Shown here: positions 8,646 to 22,569 of the stretch, one piece after another | Layout of the letters: each line of letters starts with the position of its first letter | How positions within the stretch are numbered: the stretch's first letter is position 1 | Origin: WS-9 sp036274595 | GTDB taxonomy: Bacteria; Eisenbacteria; RBG-16-71-46; SZUA-252 | DNA: 64,000 nt | Assembly (NCBI GenBank): GCA_036274595.1 | Contig: DASUFL010000021.1 | Span: 1-64,000, forward strand | Reading direction: 5' to 3' | Made by a program: the position numbers and the translations under genes | The notes under the pieces: generated by a model | Seen by the model: the letters and a program-made list of their open reading frames with translations, nothing else | Database searches by the model: none | What the model was told of the DNA's origin: nothing

Positions 8646-8665
<20 letters not shown>
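7748..8665 (-). CDS. xerC: Tyrosine recombinase of the XerC/XerD type
   Basis: It resolves chromosome dimers at dif together with a partner recombinase. The 305 residues contain an N-terminal SAM-like domain and a complete catalytic set: R159 (AGLRVGEL), K183 (GKGSKER), H251 and R254 (HALRH), H277 (LLGHSN) and nucleophile Y286 (QIYTHV). The start overlaps the topA stop by 20 nt. The order topA-xerC in one operon is common in bacteria and supports a housekeeping Xer recombinase over a phage integrase. XerC versus XerD cannot be decided from this window. Confidence 0.9.
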
Positions 8666-11131
<2,466 letters not shown>

Positions 11132-11135
<4 letters not shown>

Positions 11136-11605
11136 TGCACCCCCGCCGTCGGAGCCGGGTCGAACGTGACCCCGTGCTCGTCGTCGAACCACCGGATGAG
11201 AACCTCGATCGCCAGCTCGCGCGCCTGCGCCTCGTCGTGGAGCGACGGGCCCATGTCGCGAGCCCTCGAGAGGATCTCCTCGAACTGCTCCGGCGAGACG
11301 TTCCCCGCTTCGAGCAGGCGGAACAGATACGCATAGGCCGGATTTGCGAGCAGGAGCGCCCGCTCCGGGCCGCTCGGGACGCGCACGTTCGGCCGCTCCT
11401 TGGCGGAGCCGTCGCCGAAGTCCTCGCGCGCATAGGGCTCGAGGGCGCGGACGATCATCTCGAATGCCTCACCGACCACGCTCGCGTCGAACCGGCCGGA
11501 GTCGAGCACACGGCTGAGCTCGAGGAGCGCGTCTTCATCGCCATCGACGAACGCCTTCAGCCGCTCGACGATGACCTGCACCATCTCCCGGACGCTTTCA
11601 TCCAT
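11132..11605 (-). CDS. Smg-like (DUF494) family protein
   Basis: The product has 157 residues, the same length as E. coli Smg. It is acidic and helical. The segment RVPSGPERALLLANPAYAYL aligns in pattern with the Smg signature (R-x-x-S/T-x-x-E/ER ... G-x-L-x-x-L-E), and IEVLIRWFDDE resembles its C-terminal helix. The molecular function of Smg is not established. AAAGGAG lies 8 nt before the ATG. The position directly before topA is also typical of smg-like genes, which strengthens a moderate sequence match. Confidence 0.7.
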
Positions 11606-11619
11606 GGTGTGGGCTCCTT

Positions 11620-14766
<3,147 letters not shown>

Positions 14767-14975
14767 GGCTTCCTTTTGGATGCGGTGGGGCCCCGTGCGC
14801 CCTCTACCCGCGGTGTCCGGGCCCGGTTCCGAGACCCGATACCCCTAGTATGGCAAAACCCCAGGAGCCGCTGGCCGCCGGGGGTTCGGTACGTGACTGC
14901 CGACCTATAAACTCTTGTGGCTTCGCTGGTTAGTCCGTTCGTCGTCCTTCGGCTAGACTCTATTCTTTGGCGGGC

Positions 14976-15005
14976 AGTCTAGGGGCGGCCCCCGGGGAGT
15001 GTCAA
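14976..15005 (-). promoter_or_regulatory. secA promoter
   Basis: TTGACA (15000-15005), an 18-nt spacer and TAGACT (14976-14981) on the minus strand form a strong sigma-70-like site. Transcription would start near 14969, leaving about 200 nt of untranslated leader before the secA ATG. Confidence 0.65.
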
Positions 15006-15101
15006 GCCGGAATGGCCGTTTCATGCCTATCTAAGTAGAAGCATCCCTCGGCCAAACGGTTCCGGGGTCACGACGGGGCCGGGTGGTGCCTGCATCCCCC
15101 C

Positions 15102-15130
15102 TTGGATGCCGCCCGAACGTGCCCTATGGT
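15102..15130 (+). promoter_or_regulatory. Candidate promoter for the outer-membrane protein pair
   Basis: TTGGAT (15102-15107), a 17-nt spacer and TATGGT (15125-15130) precede the first beta-barrel gene by about 46 nt. The -10 matches well but the -35 matches at only three positions. Confidence 0.4.
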
Positions 15131-15176
15131 ACCCGCTCGTCCCCCTGGCCTCCCCGGACCCATGGAAGGCGCGATC

Positions 15177-15839
15177 ATGTCGAAGTGGGCTCCCCGCACG
15201 CTCTTCTTGGTGATGCTCGTATCGATCGCGTCGCCGACGCACGCACGCGCGGCCGCCGTCGGCGCGCTCTTGGGCGTGGGACGTCAGGCCATCTCCGGAG
15301 ACGCTCCCCCAAACACCTCCTACGGCGCGAGGGGCGGCTTGATTGCCGGTGTCCAGGGAGAGATGGCGCTCACCCCGAGCATCGCGCTCTGCGTCCAGCC
15401 CAGCTTCGCCCAGCGCCGAACGACCCTCACGTCGGTGGACGATGTAACGGGTGAGGACGCGCTCGATCTGAACCTCGATTACGTCTCGGTCCCTGTCCTG
15501 CTCAAGTTCGGAGCTGCGGGAGGTCGAACGTACTTCGCGGGCGGCGTCGACATCGGATTTCTTCAGTCGGCTCATCTCACAGGAGATGGGCTCGACCGGG
15601 ACATCAAGGACCGCTTCAACAGCATGGACGTCGGCGCCCTGTTCGGGTTCGGCGTCGTATTCCCGGTGGGGAGGCCACGGCTCACGACCGAGCTCCGGTA
15701 TGTGCAGGGCCTGGTCAATCTCTCCAGCGGCGATTTCGCTGAGGCCGCGGCCTCGACCGCAACGTCCCTTCCGGACCGCTTTCACTCCGGCGGCCTCGAG
15801 CTGATGGCCGGAATCCTGTTCCCGCTCGGGAAGCCATGA
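15177..15839 (+). CDS. Outer-membrane beta-barrel protein (porin-family-like)
   Basis: The ATG at 15177 gives 220 residues, with a GGAAGG box about 10 nt upstream. A signal peptide (KWAPRTLFLVMLVSIASP, cleavage after HARA) precedes alternating hydrophobic/polar strands with many Gly and aromatic residues, as in the OMP_b-brl/PorT-like superfamily. The protein resembles small 8-stranded barrels; no specific ligand can be named. Its TGA overlaps the ATG of the next barrel gene (ATGA), so the two are probably made together. Confidence 0.72.
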   Translation: MSKWAPRTLFLVMLVSIASPTHARAAAVGALLGVGRQAISGDAPPNTSYGARGGLIAGVQGEMALTPSIALCVQPSFAQRRTTLTSVDDVTGEDALDLNLDYVSVPVLLKFGAAGGRTYFAGGVDIGFLQSAHLTGDGLDRDIKDRFNSMDVGALFGFGVVFPVGRPRLTTELRYVQGLVNLSSGDFAEAAASTATSLPDRFHSGGLELMAGILFPLGKP

Positions 15840-16783
15840 TGCCTCGAACGCCGACCCTCGCCTGCCCGGCGGCAATCGCGTGCTTCCTGGCGCTCATGCT
15901 GACTCCCATGACGGCTCGCGCGGATCGGCCCTCGCTGAACGGCCACACGTTCATCTCGACCGACCTGGTCCCGGACGCGCAGGTACGCACGTACATCCGA
16001 AACAACATCGGATACACCATGACCCCCGAATTCGACTATCCGCCGGTGGCGATCCGAGGCGACACGCTGGCCGTCCTCAGCGGCAGCCTGGCCTATGCCC
16101 TGCTCGGGATGGAATACCAGAGCGCGATCCGCGACTGGATCGGTGTCCGCGCCTCGATCGGAATGCGCACGCGCCTGGGGACGCAGGCGGCCTCGCTCGT
16201 CAACGAAGGAGTGAACGTCTCGAGCACCTTCGAGCTCGGCTGGCTGGTCCGCCTTCGCGAGACTCAGAAAACCGCGCTCTCCGTCTCGCTCGACGTCACG
16301 AGACAGACGCTGACGCTCATCGACTTGAGGCAGTTCACCGAGGACGTCGTCGACGGAAATCCTGAGCCGCGCTTGATCGACAATGTCCCGATGATCCGGA
16401 CCAAGGCTGGGCTCCGTTTCGGGTGGGCCGTGAGCCGGCCCCTGGGCGTAACACTCCTCGGCGAGGGATCGTACGGCGAGGCGCCGCACCGCGGCCAATC
16501 GGATTCGTGGGAGTACGGCTTGGGAGCGAGCGTCGATTTCGACGGACATGCGGCCTGGGGCGTTCCGGTCGGCTTCGCGGTTGCCTATCGCGAGACTTCG
16601 CTTCCCGTGATCATCGAAGCGGATCACGGGAAGGCGCGCCAGACACTCCTTCGCATCGCCTACACGGGGAAGCCGGACTTCCTCGTCGCCCTGGACATCA
16701 TGGGGCTGGTCGACCGAGACAACGTTCAGGTCGAGCCCGTCTGGTCGGGCGGCGCCGCGTTCTCACTGCGGTACTACTTCTAG
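15836..16783 (+). CDS. Outer-membrane beta-barrel protein, uncharacterised
   Basis: The 315-residue protein has a signal peptide ending near MTARA. Its long mature part is made of amphipathic strands and ends in RYYF, the terminal aromatic typical of BAM substrates. It contains no Cys after the signal peptide. No named family was recognised. Translation is coupled to the preceding barrel through ATGA, and an in-frame second ATG follows immediately. The gene ends only 3 nt from the convergent kinase-like gene, and no terminator is visible. Confidence 0.68.
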   Translation: MMPRTPTLACPAAIACFLALMLTPMTARADRPSLNGHTFISTDLVPDAQVRTYIRNNIGYTMTPEFDYPPVAIRGDTLAVLSGSLAYALLGMEYQSAIRDWIGVRASIGMRTRLGTQAASLVNEGVNVSSTFELGWLVRLRETQKTALSVSLDVTRQTLTLIDLRQFTEDVVDGNPEPRLIDNVPMIRTKAGLRFGWAVSRPLGVTLLGEGSYGEAPHRGQSDSWEYGLGASVDFDGHAAWGVPVGFAVAYRETSLPVIIEADHGKARQTLLRIAYTGKPDFLVALDIMGLVDRDNVQVEPVWSGGAAFSLRYYF

Positions 16784-16786
16784 CTC

Positions 16787-17371
16787 TCAGCGCAGCAACA
16801 GCTCCATCGCGAACCCGGCCGACAGTGGAATGCGAAAATTGTCATCGAGCGGTATCGGCAGAAGCTCGAACACCGTCGCCACCGCGGCGCCCACCAGCCC
16901 CACCGGGAACGGCAGGTTCGGCCCGGGCATGATCAGCGTGAGGCCGTAGCAAACCGCGAAGCACGCGAGCGATCCCTCGAGCGTCTTCCCGAAGATCCGG
17001 ACCTTGCCGATCGACTTCCCCACGATCGCGGCAACCGTGTCACCGAGGATCAAGAAGCAGAGCGCGAGCACCGCGATGTCCTTCGGAAAGAGATGGATCG
17101 TCAGCAGGAACGCGATCAGGAGGTAGGTCGACCCGAGGAGGCTCGCCTCCTCGTGATTCCGCAAGAGCTCGCCGAAGAAGTGCCGGAAGACGTGCCGCGT
17201 GCGCGGATGATTCAGCCGGAACACTTCGATCGCGAGCGAGAGGATCACGAGCGCGAGGAGTCCGCGCTCCCAGCCCTTCTGCCACGAGTCGGGCGTGAAG
17301 AAGTAGGCGAGCGGGATCGCGATCGAGGAGAGGTGGATCGATTTCCGCTTGAGCTCGTTGCCGAGGAGCAC
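16787..17371 (-). CDS. Polyprenol/diacylglycerol kinase family membrane protein (SEC59/DGK1/VTE5-like)
   Basis: The 194-residue integral membrane protein has about six hydrophobic segments. Family marks include RKSIHLSS near the N-terminus, LGDTVAAIVGKSIGK and KTLEGSLA in the middle, and ELLPIPLDDN towards the end. Members use CTP to phosphorylate lipids such as dolichol, phytol or diacylglycerol; the substrate here is unknown. The start is GTG at 17371, 1 nt after the stop of the transglycosylase gene, so the two are likely co-translated. Confidence 0.85.
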   Translation of the reverse strand: MLLGNELKRKSIHLSSIAIPLAYFFTPDSWQKGWERGLLALVILSLAIEVFRLNHPRTRHVFRHFFGELLRNHEEASLLGSTYLLIAFLLTIHLFPKDIAVLALCFLILGDTVAAIVGKSIGKVRIFGKTLEGSLACFAVCYGLTLIMPGPNLPFPVGLVGAAVATVFELLPIPLDDNFRIPLSAGFAMELLLR

Positions 17372-17372
17372 C

Positions 17373-19733
17373 CTAGGGCCTGCCCGCCGAGCCCGAGCCG
17401 TAGAGCGCCTCGTAGCGGCGCCAGATCGAATAGACCTGCTTCACGTAGTCGCGGGTCTCCCGGTACGGAATCATCTCCACCCACACGTCGTCCACCACCG
17501 GTCGGTCGCGGAGCCACCGGCGTACCGCGTCCTCGCCCGCATTGTAGGCTGCCATGGCCGCCCGTGGGTCCTTGAATTCTCGAAGGAGCCCGCGCAGGTA
17601 GGCGGCCCCCAGCCGCACGTTGAGGTCGGGATCGGTGAGCGACCCCTCGGTCACGGGCGACCCGTTCAGGCGCGACGCCGTGGGCGGCATGAGCTGAAGC
17701 AGTCCGATCGCGCCCGCCTTGGACCGCGCGTTCCGCTGATAGATGCTCTCCTGGCGCATGATCGCCCAGAGGAGCGCCGCCGTGACGCTCTCCCGCTCGG
17801 CGGCATGCAGGACCGCGGTCGGGTACGCGGGAGGATATTCCAGGCGGGCCTGGGGCAGGAGTCCCGCGCGGCCGACGCGGAACACGCCTCGCTCCTCGAG
17901 CTCGTCCGTGCAGCCGCGCGCCTGCGCGGGGTCGCCGTTCCTGGCGCAGTCGCGCAACAGGTCCATCAGCAACGGCACGGCGCCGGCGCCGCCGAGCACG
18001 CGCGCGGGCAGAGGCGGATCGAGCTCGCTCTCGGGAATGGCGCGCACCATCGCCTCCGCGGAAGAGTCGGAGTCCGCCGGAGCTGCCGCCCCGGGGAGCG
18101 GCGCGCCGACGCGCTGGAGCTCCTCACGGGCGCGCACGCCTTCATAGGTCCAGGGTTCTCCGTTCGCGATGGCTCCGAGCGCCGCGTACGCTCCGGCGGT
18201 GTCGCCCGCGGCGAACCGCGCCCGGGCGCGCCAGTACCGTGGGACGGTGCCGATCGAGTCCGTGATGGCGATCACCGCGGAGTCCGGCTTCCCCGCCCGC
18301 AGCATGGCGATCCCGGCGTGGGCCGCCCGCGGCGGCGCGATGGCAGGATCGCCGACGTACGGCCGCGCCCACGCGAAGATCGCGGCCGCCTCCGAGGGAC
18401 TCCGGCGATCCTCCCACTCGCGGGCCCGCTCCCAGGCCGCCTGCGAGGCGTTCGGCCCCTTGGGATCCACCACGACCGCGCGCACGAACGCGGCATCCAT
18501 GGCCGCGAACGAGCCCTGCGCGCGGAGCGACCGCGCGAGACCGAGCGCCAACCGGGCGCGCTCCTCCGAGGACAGGTCCTTTCGCGCCAAGAGGCGCTGA
18601 TATCCGAGAACGGCCTCGTCGTGGCGCTTCAGCCGGGCGAGAAGCGACGCGCGAAGCTCGGCGCGATTGAACTCCGCGTTCGCCATGCGGGGCGGCGCGC
18701 GCCGCGCATCGAGGAGCCCGAGCGCGGCATGGCTCTCCCCCATCGCCCCGAGCTGCTTCACGAGATCGAACCAGCGGTTCTCGTCGAGTGAATCGATGCG
18801 CGCGCCCCGAGCCTCGCCGGCGGCTCTCATCGCGAGCGGATAGCGGGCCGCGAGCGTTCCCTTGCCGGAGCGCACGGCGTCGATCAGCAGATCCACGGCG
18901 CCCAGGGTGTCGCCGGCCGACTCCATGAGATCCGCGCGGATGTCGACGAGGAGCGCCTCTTCGTCCGGGTTCATGGCCGAGGCCGACGAGAGCACGGCGC
19001 CCGCCAGCCGAGGCTCCCCGCTCGCCAGGAGCGAACGCGCGAGCGCCATGCGCGCGTAGCTCCGCACGGCGGGACGCGGATGGCTCTGCAACCGCCACAA
19101 TGCGGCGCGACGCGCCCTGGGAAGATCGAGCGAGTCGGACAGCTCGGCGGCGACGAGGTAGGAAGCGTCGGCGGAGGGACCGGAAAAGCGCCCCGTGATG
19201 TCGGCGCCGAAACGCGCCGCACCGCCGCGACGATCGGGCGGCCATCCGAGGATCGCGAGCCCCGAGTCAGGCGCGCCGAGTCCAACCGCGCGGGCGTGGA
19301 GGGGAGCCAGCGAAGCGTCGAATCGAAGCGGACCGCCAAGGAGGAGCTTTGCCGACTCGACACGGCCGTCCTCCATCAGATCGAGCGCGCCGTTCCGGAG
19401 CGTCCCCTCGAAGGCGGGATCCGGCCGCCCGGCAAACCCCACGGCGCCCGAGCGAATCCACGCCTCGAGCGCTCCGAGGTAGGTCGACTCGGCGCGCGCG
19501 GCCTGCGAGAAGGTGGCCGCGATCTCGGGAAGGCTGCCGCTCCAGCGCGCGGTGCGGTACGCGCGCCGCGCCTGATCCCAGGCGGCGCGCTCGGCGCTCA
19601 TCTTCTTGGCGCCTTCCTTCCACACGGTCTCGGCGCCACAGATCATCGCGCCCGGCAGGAGCGCGAAGGCAGCGGCCGCGGCGAGCGCGGCCGTCCATGC
19701 CCCGAGAAGAAGCCCCCGCCCCCGCCGCGCCAC
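17373..19733 (-). CDS. Soluble lytic murein transglycosylase (Slt70-like)
   Basis: The 786-residue periplasmic enzyme cleaves peptidoglycan glycan strands. The N-terminus is a signal peptide. About 550 Ala/Arg-rich helical residues follow, resembling the TPR-like superhelical ring of Slt70. The C-terminal catalytic domain carries the Glu in RQESIYQ, then GAIGLLQLMP and AMAAYNAGE, and the typical YRETRDYVKQV. The start is GTG at 19733, 3 nt after the M6 protease stop. A second SLT-domain enzyme is encoded at 32843. Confidence 0.9.
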   Translation of the reverse strand: MARRGRGLLLGAWTAALAAAAAFALLPGAMICGAETVWKEGAKKMSAERAAWDQARRAYRTARWSGSLPEIAATFSQAARAESTYLGALEAWIRSGAVGFAGRPDPAFEGTLRNGALDLMEDGRVESAKLLLGGPLRFDASLAPLHARAVGLGAPDSGLAILGWPPDRRGGAARFGADITGRFSGPSADASYLVAAELSDSLDLPRARRAALWRLQSHPRPAVRSYARMALARSLLASGEPRLAGAVLSSASAMNPDEEALLVDIRADLMESAGDTLGAVDLLIDAVRSGKGTLAARYPLAMRAAGEARGARIDSLDENRWFDLVKQLGAMGESHAALGLLDARRAPPRMANAEFNRAELRASLLARLKRHDEAVLGYQRLLARKDLSSEERARLALGLARSLRAQGSFAAMDAAFVRAVVVDPKGPNASQAAWERAREWEDRRSPSEAAAIFAWARPYVGDPAIAPPRAAHAGIAMLRAGKPDSAVIAITDSIGTVPRYWRARARFAAGDTAGAYAALGAIANGEPWTYEGVRAREELQRVGAPLPGAAAPADSDSSAEAMVRAIPESELDPPLPARVLGGAGAVPLLMDLLRDCARNGDPAQARGCTDELEERGVFRVGRAGLLPQARLEYPPAYPTAVLHAAERESVTAALLWAIMRQESIYQRNARSKAGAIGLLQLMPPTASRLNGSPVTEGSLTDPDLNVRLGAAYLRGLLREFKDPRAAMAAYNAGEDAVRRWLRDRPVVDDVWVEMIPYRETRDYVKQVYSIWRRYEALYGSGSAGRP

Positions 19734-19736
19734 GAC

Positions 19737-22538
19737 CTACTTCAGCAGAACCACGCGGAAGGTCTGTTCCTTGCCCTGGATGTCGACTCTGGCGAAGTAG
19801 ATGCCCGCGCGGCAGGTTTCCCCGTTCCGATCCTTCGCGTTCCAGGTCGCGTGGAACTCGCTCGCGACGAGGCCGGTTGCGGCGGGAAGCTCGCGGATGA
19901 GGCGGCCGCGCACGTCGTAGAGGCGCACCACGGGGCTGAGCTCCGGATGCGGGAGGCCGTCGGGAGCGGTGAAGCGGAACTGGAGCGAGCCGGCCGAGGG
20001 AGCGCCGATGTGATACGGGCTCGGGCCGCCGCGCAGGGACACGGCCCGCACGGTCGAGGTGGGCGCCGTGCGCGCCTGGACGACGACGTTGTCCACGTAC
20101 CAGCCCTCGTACGCGCGGACCTGCTCGCCGAAGCGCCCGAAGGGCGGATTGTCCTCGTTCGACGAGAAGCGGAAGCGCACGCGGGCTTCCCCGGAGTAGC
20201 CGGTGAGATCGGCGGTGACGTGCCGCCAGCTCTGCGGCGATCCGGAGAAGACGTCCTGACCGCGGAGCGAGGCCCCGGAGTCGAACTTGATGATCGTGCC
20301 GTAGCCGCCGTCCACGGCGAGCGGGACCCACTCCCCGCCGTTCATCGAGAGCTCGACCCGGCCGCCATCCACCGACTCCGTTCCGCCGTAGGTCTCGGCA
20401 TCGATCCAGGAGTCGAACGCGAGCTGGCTTCCGGCCGGAAGCTCGAACGTGGGCGAGACGAGCGCGGCGTCCTGCATCGGCGCGTAGCTCAGGTCCTCGG
20501 GCGCGCCCGACGTGGCGGTCGAGCCCACCTTGGCGCTCCAGATCCCGCTCTTCGCACGCTGCTGCCCCTCCGCGTGCCACTGGTTGCTCGAGCTGCCGGG
20601 AAGCGACTCGGTCTCCCAGAAGAGGCCCGGCTCGTCGCCCGACTCGAAGTCCTCGGAGAGGCCGGGCTGCGCCCCCACGACGATGTCGAACCCGAACACG
20701 CCGTTGTAGGTGCCGTCGCTCCAGTTCACGTTGAAGTGGACCAGATGGGGCTGGTTGGCGATGGATCCGATCGTGTACGCAAAGGGCGTGGACGTCGTGA
20801 CCGCGGCCCCGGCCGCGGCCGAGGGGGCCGCAACGGTGGGCGTGTTCAGCGTCACCGCCGGGTCCCCGGTGCTGATGGTGAGGGTCAAGGGGCCCGACGG
20901 AATCCCCACGTTCTTCATCGTGAGCGTGAGCTGCTCGGCCTCGTTCGGATCCGGGAGCCCATCGCCGCCGCCATCGTCGATCGTGTAGCGCACGGTGCGG
21001 AAGTCGGGCTTCGTCGCGATCTGGAGATCGAACGAGACCGTGTCCGCGGCGTAGGCGATGTTCGTGATCCGGATGCCGGTGTCGAACAGATTGAAGTCGC
21101 GCGTGTTGGGCGTCGTGCTTTCGGTGATGTTCGTCTTCGCCGTTGTCCCCGGGAAGAAGTCGCCCGGATCGCCGTAGTTGGCGCCGCTCTCGAGCTGGCC
21201 GAGATTGTCCGCCGCCACGATGCGCGCGCGGTAGTTCGCGGGCCCGTCGATGTTGTCCATCTTGGTGTCGTCGATGTGATAGACGAGGAGCCCCTCACCC
21301 GGGAGCCACGCGTCCGATCCTTCCTTCGTGCGGTTCTCGACGAGGAAGTACTCGGTCCCAGGCTCGCCGTTCGTCCAGATCTTGATCGAGCCGCCGCCGC
21401 GCGTGACCGGCGGGAGCACGTAGTGTCCGGCCGTGGCCGGCGTGGGATTGTCGAATCCGAGGAATTGGCGGGACCAGGCGTCGAGGTTCGAGGGATTCGC
21501 CCCCTGGACGCCGGGGCCGGTCGTGTTCGGGTCGCCCGAGAACGGCAGGTAGTTCCCCACCGCCATGAGCGAGTAGAAGCCAAGCCCGTTCCCGCCGCTC
21601 AGGTCATAGAGATCGGGCAGGCCCAGCGTGTGGCTGAACTCGTGGATCCAGGTCCCCACCGCATTGTCGCCCGGGTAGTCGTTGTACTCGCTCCCGAGGT
21701 TGTAGAGGAACCCCCGCTTGTCGCCGAGCGGCATGCCGGGCAGGCAGCCGGCGCCCGAGTTCGCCTCAGGGCAATCGGAGTAGAGCGCGATCCCCGACTC
21801 GTGCGCCCAGAGCCTCGGGCAGCCCTGCGGCACGGAGCACTGCGTCTCGCCGCCTTGGCCAGGCACGATCACCATGACCGCGTCGATGTAGCTGTCGTCG
21901 TCGCCGCTCGACGGCACCCCGTCCGGTCCGTCGTTGTCGAAGAACTTGAGATTGCCGTCGAAGTCGTTGTACGCGGCATCCATCGCGTCCTCGGCGAGCT
22001 TCTGGGCCGAGCGCGGGTAGGCTCCGAAGTTGAGCCCCGCGTAGTCGTTCACGTAGTACTGATAGCTGTGCGGCATTTCGAGCCAGTCGGAGGTGACGTA
22101 GCCCGAGATGACGAGCCGGCCGTTCGAGTTGGTTCGATAGTACTCGCGGAGGCTCGTGATCCCGTCGCTCGGATCGTCGCTGAAGAGACGGTTGTAGAAG
22201 TACCGCGGCGTGCTCACGGCCGCCGGGCCCGAGGAGGGCGAGCCGCTCTCCGACGGGAACTTGCAGAGCACGACGAGCACGTTCCGGTGCGCCACGCCCT
22301 GCCGCGGGAACTTCGCCATGTCGAGCGCGAATTGCGGATAGATCCTGTCCACGCCCATCGCGCGGAGATCGAGGCGCGCCTGGTCATAGGCCTTGATCGC
22401 GGCGCTCCGCTGGACCTCGGTGAGGTTCTGATACACCTTCGGAGACGGAGCCGCGGCCCAGACGGGCGCGACCACGAAGGTGAGAAGCGTCAGGGACAGC
22501 GCGGCGACGCGCGCACGCACGGCTCGATCATGGCTCAA
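19737..22538 (-). CDS. Secreted M6-family metalloprotease with FlgD-like C-terminal sorting domain
   Basis: The 933-residue protein has a signal peptide (about 1-29). Its zinc-protease domain carries HEFSHTLGLPD (H299, E300, H303, D309), the M6/immune-inhibitor-A signature. Middle domains look beta-rich, including a MAM/lectin-like stretch with a YVDNVVV strand. The last 90 residues read VRLYDVRGRLIRELP ... GIYFARV ... VVLLK, an FlgD-Ig-like C-terminal domain. In FCB bacteria such tails direct surface attachment or type IX-like secretion. The start is TTG at 22538 with GGAGAG about 7 nt upstream. No type IX secretion genes are in the window. Confidence 0.88.
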   Translation of the reverse strand: MSHDRAVRARVAALSLTLLTFVVAPVWAAAPSPKVYQNLTEVQRSAAIKAYDQARLDLRAMGVDRIYPQFALDMAKFPRQGVAHRNVLVVLCKFPSESGSPSSGPAAVSTPRYFYNRLFSDDPSDGITSLREYYRTNSNGRLVISGYVTSDWLEMPHSYQYYVNDYAGLNFGAYPRSAQKLAEDAMDAAYNDFDGNLKFFDNDGPDGVPSSGDDDSYIDAVMVIVPGQGGETQCSVPQGCPRLWAHESGIALYSDCPEANSGAGCLPGMPLGDKRGFLYNLGSEYNDYPGDNAVGTWIHEFSHTLGLPDLYDLSGGNGLGFYSLMAVGNYLPFSGDPNTTGPGVQGANPSNLDAWSRQFLGFDNPTPATAGHYVLPPVTRGGGSIKIWTNGEPGTEYFLVENRTKEGSDAWLPGEGLLVYHIDDTKMDNIDGPANYRARIVAADNLGQLESGANYGDPGDFFPGTTAKTNITESTTPNTRDFNLFDTGIRITNIAYAADTVSFDLQIATKPDFRTVRYTIDDGGGDGLPDPNEAEQLTLTMKNVGIPSGPLTLTISTGDPAVTLNTPTVAAPSAAAGAAVTTSTPFAYTIGSIANQPHLVHFNVNWSDGTYNGVFGFDIVVGAQPGLSEDFESGDEPGLFWETESLPGSSSNQWHAEGQQRAKSGIWSAKVGSTATSGAPEDLSYAPMQDAALVSPTFELPAGSQLAFDSWIDAETYGGTESVDGGRVELSMNGGEWVPLAVDGGYGTIIKFDSGASLRGQDVFSGSPQSWRHVTADLTGYSGEARVRFRFSSNEDNPPFGRFGEQVRAYEGWYVDNVVVQARTAPTSTVRAVSLRGGPSPYHIGAPSAGSLQFRFTAPDGLPHPELSPVVRLYDVRGRLIRELPAATGLVASEFHATWNAKDRNGETCRAGIYFARVDIQGKEQTFRVVLLK

Positions 22539-22569
22539 CGGAGTCTCTCCGGATGGATGATGGGAAGCC

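Larger units (their letters stand above)
14767..15176. other. Divergent intergenic region, 410 nt
   Basis: This region separates secA from the outer-membrane protein genes. It holds a secA promoter (14976-15005), a roughly 200-nt secA leader, and a candidate plus-strand promoter (15102-15130). I found no leader ORF with a ribosome binding site and no tRNA or recognised riboswitch. The secA leader contains short G/C-rich inverted segments of unclear meaning. Confidence 0.6.
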
